In this document: positions 17,192 to 25,784 of the stretch, one piece after another
How positions within the stretch are numbered: position 1 is the first letter of the stretch
Layout: the number at the start of each line of letters is the position of its first letter
Assembly: GCF_003173615.1 (NCBI RefSeq)
Contig: NZ_QGNA01000001.1
Location: 310,001-374,000 of the forward strand
Length of the DNA stretch: 64,000 bases
Direction of reading: 5' to 3'
DNA from: Falsiroseomonas bella
GTDB taxonomy: Bacteria; Pseudomonadota; Alphaproteobacteria; Acetobacterales; Acetobacteraceae
Made by a program: the position numbers and the translations under genes
Notes under the pieces: model-generated
Told to the model about the DNA's origin: nothing
Seen by the model: the letters and a program-made list of their open reading frames with translations, nothing else
Databases searched by the model: none

Positions 17192-17265
17192 GGCGCGCTT
17201 CCCTCTTCCGAACCTCTCTGGGAAGCGGGGCTAGACGCGCCGGGCGGCCAGGGCAAGCCGGCGGA

Positions 17266-18126
17266 TCAGCCGGGCGGCAGGCCGCCCAGCAGGAAGTCGA
17301 GCAGCGCCCGCTGCGTCTCCGCCTGGCTGGTCGCGCCCGTCCCGCCCAGGCCGACGACCATGCTGCTGAACACCGGACGGGTGGCGAATTCGCCGCAATG
17401 CAGTCCCCGCACCGCCTCCGCGCCCAGGCCGAGGCGGCGATCCGCCACCGGCAGCACCGGGACGGCGAGCGGCAGTTCCGCCAGCGTCGAAGCCCGGGCG
17501 CCGCGGCAATCCTGGCCGAGCACCGCAACCGCGGCGAGGCCCTGCGTGGGCCAGAGATCCGTCGTGCCGCGACCCAGACTGTGCCCCACAAGATAGATCT
17601 CGTCCCGGTCCACCCAGCGCATGGCGCGCAACCGCGCCAGGGCGAGGTTCACCTCGTCCAGCCGCTGCGCGACATAGAGCGGCTCGGGCGGGCGCGACCA
17701 TTCGGCCGGCAGGATCCGGGCATAGCCGCCGTCGCGTCGCGCCTGGCGCGGCGAGGCGATCGGGCGCGTAGGCCCCGCGCGGCAGGCGGCGCCGGCATCG
17801 GGCCGGGCGAAATGGTCGGGCGCGATGGCGACGAAGCCATGCGCGGCGACCATCCGCATCGTCTCCGCCGCCTCCTCGTCCAGGCCACGGCAGCCATGGG
17901 CGAAGAGTACCACGGGCAGCCTGCCGCCGGCCTCGAGTCGCGCGAGGCGGGACGAGGCCTCCGGCAGGCGCTGCGGATCGGCGTCGCCGGGCAGCATGAC
18001 ATGGGCTGCCCACCAGGCCGCCTGCGCGGCGGCCGGGTTGGGGGGGATGGGAGCCGGCGCCTCCGCCGCGCATCCCGCCAGCAGCGCCAGCCCCGCCAGC
18101 GCCGCCAAAGCCTTTCCCCGCAGCAT
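17266..18126 (-). CDS. Lipoprotein alpha/beta hydrolase (dienelactone-hydrolase-like)
   Basis: A 286-residue predicted lipoprotein. The lipobox LLAGC falls at residues about 15-19 of MLRGKALAALAGLALLAGC. Downstream is an alpha/beta hydrolase fold with RLPVVLFAHGCRGLDEE, then GFVAIAPDHFARP, and a nucleophile elbow GHSLGRG. Similar proteins are annotated as dienelactone hydrolase family or chlorophyllase-like. The start at 18126 places the lipobox correctly; an in-frame ATG at 18147 would lengthen the leader. Substrate unknown. It is probably membrane-anchored on the periplasmic side. Confidence 0.8.
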   Translation of the reverse strand: MLRGKALAALAGLALLAGCAAEAPAPIPPNPAAAQAAWWAAHVMLPGDADPQRLPEASSRLARLEAGGRLPVVLFAHGCRGLDEEAAETMRMVAAHGFVAIAPDHFARPDAGAACRAGPTRPIASPRQARRDGGYARILPAEWSRPPEPLYVAQRLDEVNLALARLRAMRWVDRDEIYLVGHSLGRGTTDLWPTQGLAAVAVLGQDCRGARASTLAELPLAVPVLPVADRRLGLGAEAVRGLHCGEFATRPVFSSMVVGLGGTGATSQAETQRALLDFLLGGLPPG

Positions 18127-18197
18127 CGCGCATCCCTCGGCAGCCATGCCGCGGAGGGTGCACGCGCCGGATTGCGGAAGGGTTCACGGGCCGCGCA

Positions 18198-18632
18198 TCA
18201 GCGGCGCGACAGCAGCCCCACCAGCATCGCCGTCATCGCCGCGCCGAGCACGCCCTTCTTCGCCGTCTGCGCCTTCAGCAGCGGCGCCATCACCGCGACC
18301 CGCGCCGCGCCGTCGCCGAGCTGGCGCAGCGCATCGTCGCGCACCCGCAAGGCCCCCTCCGCCACCGGGTCACGGCCCGCGCGGCGCGCCAGCAGCCCGA
18401 GGACGACGGCCAGCACCAGGTCGCCCAGCGCGACCAGCAGCGCCGCCGCCACCGGCCCGCGCGATTCCGCCAGCCAGGCGAAGGCCGCCAGGTGCAGCAT
18501 CAGCAGCAGCAGCGCCGCGAAGGCCGCCGCGGCGAGGCCGAGCTCCGCCTGCACGGCGCGCGCCCGGACGGAGCGGCGCAGATACAGCGCCTCCGCGTCC
18601 CAGGCGACGCGCAGCAGGTTCAGCAGGCGCAT
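18198..18632 (-). CDS. Holin-like small membrane protein (phage holin family/DUF1469 type)
   Basis: A 144-residue protein with two hydrophobic helices at about residues 30-55 (LGLAAAAFAALLLLMLHLAA) and 60-85 (VAAALLVALGDLVLAVVLGL), then an amphipathic helix and a third hydrophobic stretch near the C-terminus. This arrangement matches putative holin-family membrane proteins often paired with DUF883 proteins. It starts six bases after the DUF883-like gene on the same strand, so the pair is one unit. Its role is unknown; an envelope-stress or ribosome-hibernation membrane role is only suggested by family context. Confidence 0.75.
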   Translation of the reverse strand: MRLLNLLRVAWDAEALYLRRSVRARAVQAELGLAAAAFAALLLLMLHLAAFAWLAESRGPVAAALLVALGDLVLAVVLGLLARRAGRDPVAEGALRVRDDALRQLGDGAARVAVMAPLLKAQTAKKGVLGAAMTAMLVGLLSRR

Positions 18633-18638
18633 CGCGGC

Positions 18639-18983
18639 TCAGCGCCGATGCTTCTCATCGTTGTAGACATAGGTGGTGTGGCCGGTGAGCCGCCCGAGCA
18701 GGTAGCCACCGAGCGCCGCCGCCGCGATGGACAGCAGCGGGCGGTCGCGCACCGCATCGGTCACGGCATGCGCGCTGTCGTCGAAGCGCGCGCGCGCCCG
18801 GCGCGAATAATCCTCGACCGTGTCGGCGGCCTGGCCGAGGGCGGGCGTGACCCGATCCTCCATCAGCCGCTCCACCTGGGCGCGCAGCCGCGCCAGCTCC
18901 GCCCGCGCATCATCGGCCAGCCGCTGGCCCGAGGCGGCGGCCTGGTCGCGCAGCTCGCGCATGTCGTTGCCTGACTGGGACAT
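18639..18983 (-). CDS. DUF883-family (ElaB/YqjD-like) membrane-anchored protein
   Basis: A 114-residue protein with a long amphipathic helix (residues about 5-80) and a single C-terminal membrane segment (LLSIAAAALGGYLLGRL) followed by a short charged tail. That order is typical of ElaB/YqjD/YgaM proteins, which tether ribosomes or other partners to the inner membrane in stationary phase. The start is the ATG at 18983, with GGAGAG upstream. It is the first gene of a two-gene unit with the holin-like protein and diverges from the polyamine-type ATPase gene. Confidence 0.82.
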   Translation of the reverse strand: MSQSGNDMRELRDQAAASGQRLADDARAELARLRAQVERLMEDRVTPALGQAADTVEDYSRRARARFDDSAHAVTDAVRDRPLLSIAAAALGGYLLGRLTGHTTYVYNDEKHRR

Positions 18984-19089
18984 GGCCGATCTCTCCGCTC
19001 CATCTGGGTTCCTGCCGCAACGAACGCGGTTGCGCTTCCGCGGTTCCGGCGGTTGACAGGCTTCGGCGCGGCGGGAAGCCTCCCAGCCC

Positions 19090-20187
19090 ATGGACGGCCC
19101 GTTGCTGCGCTTCGAGCGCGTGTCGAAGAGCTACCCGGCGGCGGCGCGGGGCGCGGCGCATCCGGCCGCCCTGGCGGCGCTCGACCTCGATGTCGCGCGC
19201 GGGGAGCTGCTGACGCTGCTCGGCCCCTCCGGCTCGGGCAAGACGACCACGCTGATGCTGCTGGCGGGGTTCGAGACGCCGGATTCCGGCCGCATCCTGC
19301 TGGAAGGGCGCGACATCGCCCGCCTGCCGGCCCATAAGCGCGGCATCGGCGTGGTGTTCCAGTCCTACGCGCTGTTCCCGCACATGACCGTGGCGGAGAA
19401 CGTCGCCTTCCCGCTGGAGGCGCGCGGGGTGCCGAAGCCGGAGCGCGCCGCCCGCGTGGCGCGCGCGCTCGAGATGGTGCGCCTGCCCGGCTATGGCGAC
19501 CGCCGTCCGGCGCAGCTCTCCGGCGGGCAGCAGCAGCGCGTGGCGCTGGCCCGCGCCATGGTGTTCGAGCCGCCGATCGTGCTGCTGGACGAACCCCTCG
19601 GCGCGCTGGACAAGGCGCTGCGCGAGGAGATGCAGCACGAGATCCGCACCCTGCACCAGCGCCTCGGCCTGACCATGCTGTATGTCACCCACGACCAGCA
19701 GGAGGCGCTGACGCTCTCGGACCGCATCGCGGTGCTGGCCGGCGGGGAGCTGCGCCAGGTAGCGCCGCCGCGCACGCTCTACGACGAACCCGCGGATGCC
19801 TTCGTCGCCGGCTTCGTGGGCGAGAACAACCGCCTCGCCGCGCGTGTGTCCTCGGTCGAGGGCGAGACGGCGCATTGCGTGCTGGACGGCGGCGGCGAGA
19901 TGCCGGCGCGGCTGGCCGAACCCCTGCGGCCCGGTGCCCCCTGCCTGCTGATGGTGCGCCCCGAGCGGGTGCGGCTGGACGCGGCGGCAGGCCTGCCCGC
20001 GCAACTCACCGAGGCGCTGTTCCAGGGCGACCATGTACGGCTGCGCCTGGCACTGCCGGGCGGCGCGGAGGTGATCGCCAAGCGCCCGGTCGGCGAGGCC
20101 GCGATGCCCGGCCCCGGCGCGACGGCGATGCTCAACTGGGAAGCGGGCGATGCATGGGCCTTTCGCGCGGAGGACGCCGCGCGCTAG
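19090..20187 (+). CDS. ABC transporter ATP-binding protein, polyamine/PotA type
   Basis: A 365-residue ATPase. Walker A is [11 protein letters not shown], the Q-loop is [14 protein letters not shown], the signature is [15 protein letters not shown], Walker B is [12 protein letters not shown] and the switch His is in [11 protein letters not shown]-terminal TOBE-like domain (from about residue 250) is characteristic of PotA/CysA-type subunits. The three following genes encode binding protein and two permeases, giving a full importer for spermidine/putrescine or a related cation. The first gene of the operon; divergent from the DUF883 gene. Confidence 0.94.
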   Translation: MDGPLLRFERVSKSYPAAARGAAHPAALAALDLDVARGELLTLLGPSGSGKTTTLMLLAGFETPDSGRILLEGRDIARLPAHKRGIGVVFQSYALFPHMTVAENVAFPLEARGVPKPERAARVARALEMVRLPGYGDRRPAQLSGGQQQRVALARAMVFEPPIVLLDEPLGALDKALREEMQHEIRTLHQRLGLTMLYVTHDQQEALTLSDRIAVLAGGELRQVAPPRTLYDEPADAFVAGFVGENNRLAARVSSVEGETAHCVLDGGGEMPARLAEPLRPGAPCLLMVRPERVRLDAAAGLPAQLTEALFQGDHVRLRLALPGGAEVIAKRPVGEAAMPGPGATAMLNWEAGDAWAFRAEDAAR

Positions 20188-20220
20188 CCTTGCGCGACTG
20201 CAGCGATGGAGGAGACGACC

Positions 20221-21270
20221 ATGCGGCGCAGACAGATCATGCAGGCGGCGGGCGCGGGGGCGCTGGCGCTGACCGGCACGGTGGCACGGGCACAACAGCG
20301 CGACCTGACCGTCGTCTCCTGGGGCGGCGCCTATCAGGAGGCGCAGCGCGAGGTCTATTTCCGGCCCTGGATGACCGCCCGCAGCCAGCGCCTGCTGGAG
20401 GAGACCTGGGATGGCGGCGTCGGCGTGCTGCGCGCGCGCATCCAGTCCGGCGCGAACACCTGGGACGTGGTGCAGGTAGAATCGGAAGAACTGCTGATCG
20501 GCGCCGAGGAAGGCCTGTTCGAGAAGCTCGACTGGGACGCCATCGGCGGGCGCGACAACTACATCCCGCAGGCGGTGAGCGAGCACGGCGTCGGCGCCAT
20601 CCTCTATTCCTTCGTGCTGGCCTGGGACCGCGAGCGCGTGCGGGAAGCGCCGCGCGGCTGGGCCGACTTCTTCGACACCGCCCGCATCCCGGGCCGCCGC
20701 GCGCTGCGCAAGGGCCCGAAGACGACGCTGGAGATCGCGCTGCTCGCCGACGGCGTCGCGCCGAACGAGGTCTATCGCGTGCTCGGCACGTCGGCGGGCG
20801 TGGACCGCGCCTTCCGCAAGCTCGACAGCATCCGCGGCGAGCTGGCCTGGTGGGAGCGCGGCTCGCAGCCGCCGCAATGGCTGGCGACCGGCGAGGTCGC
20901 GCTGACCAACGCGTACAACGGCCGCATCGCCGCGGCGAATGCCGGCGACGGGCGCAATTTCGGCATAGCCTGGAACCAGAACCTCTACACGCTGGATTCC
21001 TGGGTGATCATGCGCGGCAGCCCGAACCGCCAGCGCGCGCTGGATTTCCTGAAATTCGTGGGCGAGGCGCAAAACCAGGCGAAGCTGCCGCCGAAGATCC
21101 CCTATGGCGTGACGGCGCAAGGCGCGAATGCGTTGATCCCGCGCGACGTGCTGCAGCAGCTGCCGACGGCGCCGCAGAACGCCGAGGCCGCGCTGCAGAT
21201 CGACGACAAGTTCTGGCTGGACAATCTCGACCGCCTGAACCAGCGCTTCAACGCCTGGGTCAGCCGCTAA
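20221..21270 (+). CDS. ABC transporter substrate-binding protein, PotD/family 1 type
   Basis: A 349-residue extracellular binding protein. The leader carries a twin-arginine-like MRRRQIMQAAGAGALALTG and a cleavage region after ARAQ. The mature part begins DLTVVSWGGAYQEAQREVYF, the classic start of PotD-like proteins. The start at 20221 is preceded by GGAGGAG; an ATG at 20206 would extend the leader. It lies between the ATPase and permease genes and provides ligand specificity. It ends in a hairpin whose loop is the stop codon. Confidence 0.93.
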   Translation: MRRRQIMQAAGAGALALTGTVARAQQRDLTVVSWGGAYQEAQREVYFRPWMTARSQRLLEETWDGGVGVLRARIQSGANTWDVVQVESEELLIGAEEGLFEKLDWDAIGGRDNYIPQAVSEHGVGAILYSFVLAWDRERVREAPRGWADFFDTARIPGRRALRKGPKTTLEIALLADGVAPNEVYRVLGTSAGVDRAFRKLDSIRGELAWWERGSQPPQWLATGEVALTNAYNGRIAAANAGDGRNFGIAWNQNLYTLDSWVIMRGSPNRQRALDFLKFVGEAQNQAKLPPKIPYGVTAQGANALIPRDVLQQLPTAPQNAEAALQIDDKFWLDNLDRLNQRFNAWVSR

Positions 21271-21279
21271 GCGGCTGAC
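21259..21279 (+). terminator. Hairpin spanning the stop codon of the binding-protein gene
   Basis: Perfect 9-bp arms GTCAGCCGC and GCGGCTGAC, with the TAA stop codon as the loop. No T-run follows. It probably acts as a transcript-stabilising or partially terminating structure that lets the binding-protein message accumulate over the permease message. Confidence 0.55.
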
Positions 21280-21291
21280 CGGGCGAAGGCG

Positions 21292-21364
21292 GCGCGGCCC
21301 CCACCCCATCCCTCTCCCGCATGCGGGGGAGGGTGCCCGCGCAGCGGGCGGGTGGGGGCCGCGC
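21292..21364. repeat. Intergenic three-armed hairpin repeat, copy 2
   Basis: A 14-bp perfect outer stem (GCGCGGCCCCCACC with GGTGGGGGCCGCGC) encloses two smaller hairpins: CCTCTCCCGC/GCGGGGGAGG and GCCCGC/GCGGGC. The element lies between the binding-protein and first permease genes. Read on the minus strand it shares its inner blocks with the copy at 63911-63966, so the two are members of one dispersed family inserted in opposite orientation. Confidence 0.7.
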
Positions 21365-21380
21365 AACCTCCCTCCGCGCC

Positions 21381-22565
21381 ATGACCTCCCGCCGCACCGC
21401 GCTGCTGCTGATCGCGCCGCTGCTGATCGGGCTGCTGGTCGGCTTCGTCGCGCCGATCGGCGCCTTCCTCTGGCGCGCGATCGCCGATGACGAGGTCGCC
21501 GCCGTGCTGCCGCGCACGCTGGCCGCGCTGCGCGGCTGGAACGGCGAAGCGCCGCCCGACGTCGCCTTCGTCGCGCTCGCCGAGGACCTGCGCGCGGCCC
21601 GCGCCCGCGATGCGGAGACCGGCGCGGGTGGCATCGCGCGCGCCGCCGCGCGGCTCAACGCGGAATGGCCGGGCATGCGCAGCCTGCTGCCCGCAACAGG
21701 CCGCCGCGTGACGACACCGGGCGACGAGCGGGCGAAGATCCTTTCCGCCAGCGAAGACTGGGCAACCGCCGCGCCCTGGCAGGCCATCCTCCGCGCCGGC
21801 GGCCCCTATACGGGCTTCCGCCTGCTCGCCACGCTGGACCTGCGCCGCGATGCGGCAGGCGCCATCGCGCAGACGCCCGAAGACCAGCGCATCTGGCGCG
21901 GCATCCTGCTGCGCACGCTCTGGATCTCGCTCTCCGCGACGCTGCTCTGCCTGCTGCTCGGCTATCCGCTGGCATGGCTGATCGCCACCGCGCCTTCGCG
22001 TGCGCAGCCCTGGCTGCTCGGCGCGGTGCTGCTGCCCTTCTGGACCAGCCTGATCGTGCGCACCGCCGCCTGGATGGTGCTGCTGCAGAAGGAAGGCATC
22101 GTGAACGCAGCGCTGATCGGGCTCGGCCTGCTCGATGCGCCGCTGCCGCTGTTGCTGAACCGCTTCGCGGTGCTGGTCGCGATGGTGCACATCCTGCTGC
22201 CCTTCATGGTGCTGCCGATCGCGGCCGCGCTGCGCACAATGGACCCGGCGCTGCCGCGGGCCGCGGCGTCCCTCGGCGCGGGGAAGCTGCGCATCTTCCT
22301 GCGCGTGCTGCTGCCGCTGTCCCTGCCCGGCGTCGGCGCGGGCTGCCTGCTGGTCTTCGTGCAGGCGCTGGGCTTCTACGTGACGCCGGCGCTGCTCGGC
22401 GGGCCGAACGACCAGATGCTCGCCTGGTTCATCGGCTTCCATGCCAACCGGCTGGTGGACTGGGGCATGGCGGCGGCGCTGTCGGTGCTGTTGCTCGGCG
22501 CGGTGGCGGTGGTGATCGGCCTCTACGGGCGCCTCGTCGGCTTCGACAAGGTGCGCACGGCATGA
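21381..22565 (+). CDS. ABC transporter permease, PotB type, with enlarged first periplasmic loop
   Basis: A 394-residue inner-membrane permease. TM1 is at residues about 8-32. It is followed by an unusually long hydrophilic loop to about residue 175, rich in Ala and Arg, and then five further helices. The cytoplasmic EAA loop is AAASLGAGKLRIFLRVLLPLSLPGV. Standard PotB proteins are about 285 residues, so roughly 110 extra residues sit in the loop that faces the binding protein. The start is the ATG at 21381. It overlaps the second permease by four bases (ATGA). Confidence 0.92.
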   Translation: MTSRRTALLLIAPLLIGLLVGFVAPIGAFLWRAIADDEVAAVLPRTLAALRGWNGEAPPDVAFVALAEDLRAARARDAETGAGGIARAAARLNAEWPGMRSLLPATGRRVTTPGDERAKILSASEDWATAAPWQAILRAGGPYTGFRLLATLDLRRDAAGAIAQTPEDQRIWRGILLRTLWISLSATLLCLLLGYPLAWLIATAPSRAQPWLLGAVLLPFWTSLIVRTAAWMVLLQKEGIVNAALIGLGLLDAPLPLLLNRFAVLVAMVHILLPFMVLPIAAALRTMDPALPRAAASLGAGKLRIFLRVLLPLSLPGVGAGCLLVFVQALGFYVTPALLGGPNDQMLAWFIGFHANRLVDWGMAAALSVLLLGAVAVVIGLYGRLVGFDKVRTA

Positions 22566-23329
22566 GGGGGGCGCTCTGGGCCTTCGGCCTTCTCGTGCTG
22601 CTGTTCCTGCTGCTGCCGATCCTGGTGGTGATTCCCCTCTCCTTCTCCTCCGGCAGTTTTCTTTCTTATCCGTTGCCGGGGCTTTCGTTGCGGTGGTACG
22701 AGGCTTTCTTCGCATCGGATTTCTGGCTGCCCGCCTTGCGCAATTCCCTTGTCGTGGGCACGGTGAGCGCGGCGCTCGCGACGCTGTTCGGCGTGCCGGC
22801 GGCCTTCGGGCTGTGGCAGCGCAACGTGCCGGGACGGCGGCTGATCCTGGCCGTGATCCTCGCGCCGCTCGCGGTGCCGGCGATCGTCGTCGCGGTCGCG
22901 CTGCTGCTCGCCTTCGGGCCGCGCGGGCTGGCCAACAGCTTCACCGGGCTGATCCTCGCCCACGCCATGCTCTGCGTGCCCTTCGTGGTGATCACCGTGC
23001 TCGCCTCGCTCGCGCGCTTCGACCCGGTGCTGCTGCGCGCAGCCGCGTCCTGCGGCGCGGATCCGTGGACGGGCTTCTTCCGCATCTGCCTGCCGCGCAT
23101 CATGCCCGGCGTCGCCGCGGGCGCGGTCTTCGCCTTCGCCACCTCGCTCGACGAGACGGTGGTGGTGCTGTTCCTGGCGGGCCCCGCGCAGCGCACCCTG
23201 CCGCGGCAGATGTTCGCCGGGCTGAACGACGAGATCAGCCTGGCGATCATGGCCGCTGCCACGCTGATGGTGCTGCTCTCCACCCTGCTGCTCGGCGCCG
23301 TCGCCTGGCTGCGCCGGCCGCGGCGATAG
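22562..23329 (+). CDS. ABC transporter permease, PotC type
   Basis: A 255-residue permease with six predicted helices, beginning MRGALWAFGLLVLLFLLLPI. The EAA motif is AAASCGADPWTGFFRICLPR, followed by the conserved FATSLDETVVVLFLAGP typical of PotC-like subunits of polyamine transporters. The start overlaps the stop of the upstream permease. It ends the four-gene importer operon. Compared with its partner it has the standard family length. Confidence 0.93.
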   Translation: MRGALWAFGLLVLLFLLLPILVVIPLSFSSGSFLSYPLPGLSLRWYEAFFASDFWLPALRNSLVVGTVSAALATLFGVPAAFGLWQRNVPGRRLILAVILAPLAVPAIVVAVALLLAFGPRGLANSFTGLILAHAMLCVPFVVITVLASLARFDPVLLRAAASCGADPWTGFFRICLPRIMPGVAAGAVFAFATSLDETVVVLFLAGPAQRTLPRQMFAGLNDEISLAIMAAATLMVLLSTLLLGAVAWLRRPRR

Positions 23330-23392
23330 CACCTTTCCGGTTCCGACAGGACGCGTAAGCTTCCCATCGGGGAAGGACCCAGGAGAGACCTC

Positions 23393-24121
23393 ATGACCCT
23401 GCTTCATCGCCGGGCGCTGTTCGGCGCCGCGGCCGGCGCCGCCAGCCTCTGGGCCGCGCCGCGCGCGACCCTCGCCCAGACGCCGCCGCCCGCCGGGCCG
23501 TTCCGCCTGCCCGACCTGCCCTATGCCTTCGACGCCAACGAGGCGGCGATCGATGCGCGCACCATGGAGATCCACTGGCGCTTCCACCATGGCGGACAGG
23601 TGAACGGGCTGAACGCCGCCCTGCGCGACCAGCCGCAGCTTGCGGCCATGCCGCTCGACCAACTGCTGATGAAGCTGAACGAGGTGCCGGAGAGCATCCG
23701 CACCGCGGTGCGCAACAATGGCGGCGGCAACGCGAACCACACCATGTTCTGGCAAATCATGGGCGGACGCGGCGGCGAGCCGACCGGCGAGCTCGCGCAG
23801 GCGATCGCGCAGGATTTCGGCGACTTCGCCACCTTCCGGACGCGCTTCACCGCGGCCGCCAACGGCGTCTTCGGCAGCGGCTGGGCCTTCGTGACGGTGA
23901 CGCCGGCGGGGCGCCTCGGCATCGTCACGAAGCCGGGCCAGGACACGCCGCTGATGGACGGGCAGCGCGTGCTGATAGGCAACGACGTGTGGGAACACGC
24001 CTACTACCTGCGCTACCAGAACCGCCGCGGCGAATACACGGCGAACTGGTGGAACGTTCTCGACTGGTCGCGGATCGCCGCGCGCTACGCGGCAGCGAAG
24101 GCCGGCACGCTCGGCGTGTAG
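23393..24121 (+). CDS. Exported Fe/Mn superoxide dismutase with altered active-site positions
   Basis: A 242-residue Fe/Mn SOD with a Tat-like leader (LLHRRALFGAAAGAASLWAAP), so probably periplasmic. Metal ligands are present: His in MEIHWRFHHGG, His in NANHTMFW, and Asp and His in NDVWEHAYY. Aligned to E. coli FeSOD, the segment HYGKHHQTY reads HWRFHHGGQ: the gateway Tyr34 position is Gln and the Lys29 position is Phe. Length outside the leader is normal. AGGAGAGAC precedes the ATG. The activity could be reduced or altered by the Tyr34 change (inference). A terminator-like hairpin follows. Confidence 0.93.
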   Translation: MTLLHRRALFGAAAGAASLWAAPRATLAQTPPPAGPFRLPDLPYAFDANEAAIDARTMEIHWRFHHGGQVNGLNAALRDQPQLAAMPLDQLLMKLNEVPESIRTAVRNNGGGNANHTMFWQIMGGRGGEPTGELAQAIAQDFGDFATFRTRFTAAANGVFGSGWAFVTVTPAGRLGIVTKPGQDTPLMDGQRVLIGNDVWEHAYYLRYQNRRGEYTANWWNVLDWSRIAARYAAAKAGTLGV

Positions 24122-24128
24122 CCCCGAC

Positions 24129-24156
24129 GCGCCCTGCCCGCATCGCGGCAGGGCGC
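24129..24156 (+). terminator. Hairpin terminator after the superoxide dismutase gene
   Basis: Perfect 10-bp arms GCGCCCTGCC and GGCAGGGCGC, with an 8-base loop, seven bases after the stop. There is no clear T-run, as is common in GC-rich genomes. Confidence 0.6.
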
Positions 24157-24262
24157 TCCCGCCTCCACTTCCGCGCGCATAGCGCGGCGCGAAGTAAAAC
24201 TTTCGCCCGCCGCGCCGCGAGGCCAGCGTGCGCCCCGTTCGCAGCTACGGGAACGCACATTC

Positions 24263-25711
24263 ATGGCAACGCTTACGGTCGGCCGCGGCCAGCAATACGG
24301 AACCATCGCGCAGGCGGTCGCCGCCTCGCAGGATGGCGACGTGCTGAAGGTCCAGGCCGGCACCTACACCAACGATTTCAGCGCCATCCGCACCGACATC
24401 ACGCTCGAGGCCGTGGGCGGCAGGGTGCACATGAAGGCCACGATCCCGCCGCCCAACGGCAAGGCCATCCTGGTCATCAACGCCGACGTCACCATCAAGG
24501 GTTTCGAGTTCTCGGGCGCGAAGGTGCGCGACGGCAACGGCGCGGGCATCCGCTTCAGCGACGGCAACCTGACCATCCTCGACAGCCATTTCCACCACAA
24601 CCAGGAAGGCATCCTCACCAACGCGACGTCGCCGGATGCGACGCTGACGATCCGCAACACGGAATTCGACCACAACGGCACTGGCGATGGCCGCACGCAC
24701 AACCTCTATGCGGGCAGGATCGGCAAGCTCGAGGTGGACAACAGCTACTTCCACGACGTGCCCGTCGGCCACCTCCTGAAGAGCCGGGCGGAGGAGACGG
24801 TGATCACCGATTCCCGCTTCTTCGATCACGGCAGCAGCGCAAGCTACGAGATCGACCTGCCGAATGGCGGCAATGCCGTGCTGCGCGGCAACGTCATCCA
24901 GCAGGGACCGAACAGCCAGAACGCGGCGATCGTCGCCTTCGGCGCCGAAGGAAGGCTGCACGCCGGCTCCCGCATCGAGATGAGCGACAACACCGTGATC
25001 AACCAGCGCGACGGCGGCGGGCCGATGCTCTGGAACAAGGCCGGCGCGCCGGCGACGGTCACGGGCAACGACGTCCATGGCCTCGAGGAGGCGCGACTGG
25101 TTTCGGGTCCTGCGAAGGTCTCGGGGACGACATTCCTCGATACACCGCCGAAGCTCGACACCTCGGCGCCGTGGCTGGGGGCACCCGCGCCCGATCCGCG
25201 GCCGGAACCGGATCCGCGACCCGAGCCGGACCCGCGCCCGGATCCGCGCCCAGAGCCCGAGACGCCTCCAGGGCCGCCCACGGGCCCGGCGAAGCTGGTC
25301 GGCACCGCCAAGGACGACGTCATCGCCGGAAGCGAGCGTTCGGAAGCGATCCACGGCAAGCAGGGCGACGATGATCTCGTCGGCGGGGCCGGGCACGATT
25401 CGCTGGATGGCGGACCCGGCGACGACCGCCTCGAGGGTGGCGCCGGCGACGATGTCCTCATGGGCGGGCCCGGCGCGGATGCCTATGTCTTCGGGCCGGG
25501 CTTCGGCGACGACCTCGTCCGCGGCTTCACCCACGGCACCGACATGATCGACCTCTCCGCTCTCGGCATGACGGAGGCGGAGTTCGCCGCGGGGGTCGAG
25601 ATCGCGCAGCGCGGCGTCCGCGTCGTGATCGATGTGGGCGACGAAGGGAGCATGACCTTGCTCGCCGGCGACGCCTCCCAGTTCGGCCGGGACGACTTCA
25701 TCCTCGGCTGA
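24263..25711 (+). CDS. Secreted right-handed beta-helix protein with RTX calcium-binding tail
   Basis: A 482-residue protein. Residues about 1-300 form a parallel beta-helix (repeating NLTILDSHFHHNQEGI, TLTIRNTEFDHNG, KLEVDNSYFHDV, TVITDSRFFDHG), as in pectate-lyase-like carbohydrate-active proteins. A Pro-rich linker of DPRPEP units follows (about 311-332). Then come four RTX nonapeptides (DDLVGGAGHDSLDGGPGDDR and two more) and a C-terminal domain ending DDFILG. RTX repeats bind calcium outside the cell, and the lack of an N-terminal signal fits type I secretion. No T1SS genes are in the window. A C5-epimerase or lyase-like activity is possible but no catalytic residues were assigned. Confidence 0.88.
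   Translation: MATLTVGRGQQYGTIAQAVAASQDGDVLKVQAGTYTNDFSAIRTDITLEAVGGRVHMKATIPPPNGKAILVINADVTIKGFEFSGAKVRDGNGAGIRFSDGNLTILDSHFHHNQEGILTNATSPDATLTIRNTEFDHNGTGDGRTHNLYAGRIGKLEVDNSYFHDVPVGHLLKSRAEETVITDSRFFDHGSSASYEIDLPNGGNAVLRGNVIQQGPNSQNAAIVAFGAEGRLHAGSRIEMSDNTVINQRDGGGPMLWNKAGAPATVTGNDVHGLEEARLVSGPAKVSGTTFLDTPPKLDTSAPWLGAPAPDPRPEPDPRPEPDPRPDPRPEPETPPGPPTGPAKLVGTAKDDVIAGSERSEAIHGKQGDDDLVGGAGHDSLDGGPGDDRLEGGAGDDVLMGGPGADAYVFGPGFGDDLVRGFTHGTDMIDLSALGMTEAEFAAGVEIAQRGVRVVIDVGDEGSMTLLAGDASQFGRDDFILG
25193..25258 (+). repeat. Tandem 18-bp repeat encoding DPRPEP linker
   Basis: Three 18-bp units encoding DPRPEP plus one 12-bp partial unit encoding DPRP, in the linker between the beta-helix and RTX parts. 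The units differ mainly at third codon positions, which suggests selection on the peptide rather than a very recent duplication. Confidence 0.75.
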
Positions 25712-25784
25712 ATGCGCGCGGCCGCGGGGCGGAACCCTGCCCGCGGCCGCCCGTTGCGCGATCCGGACCGCAAGGGATCGCGCA

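Noticed and set aside
18910-21366. Long minus-strand open frame opposite the ABC transporter genes
   Set aside because: The opposite strand encodes clear ATPase and binding-protein motifs, so this is a shadow frame.
24263-25711. Prophage or plasmid origin of the beta-helix/RTX gene
   Set aside because: No integrase, att repeat or compositional break was seen around it.
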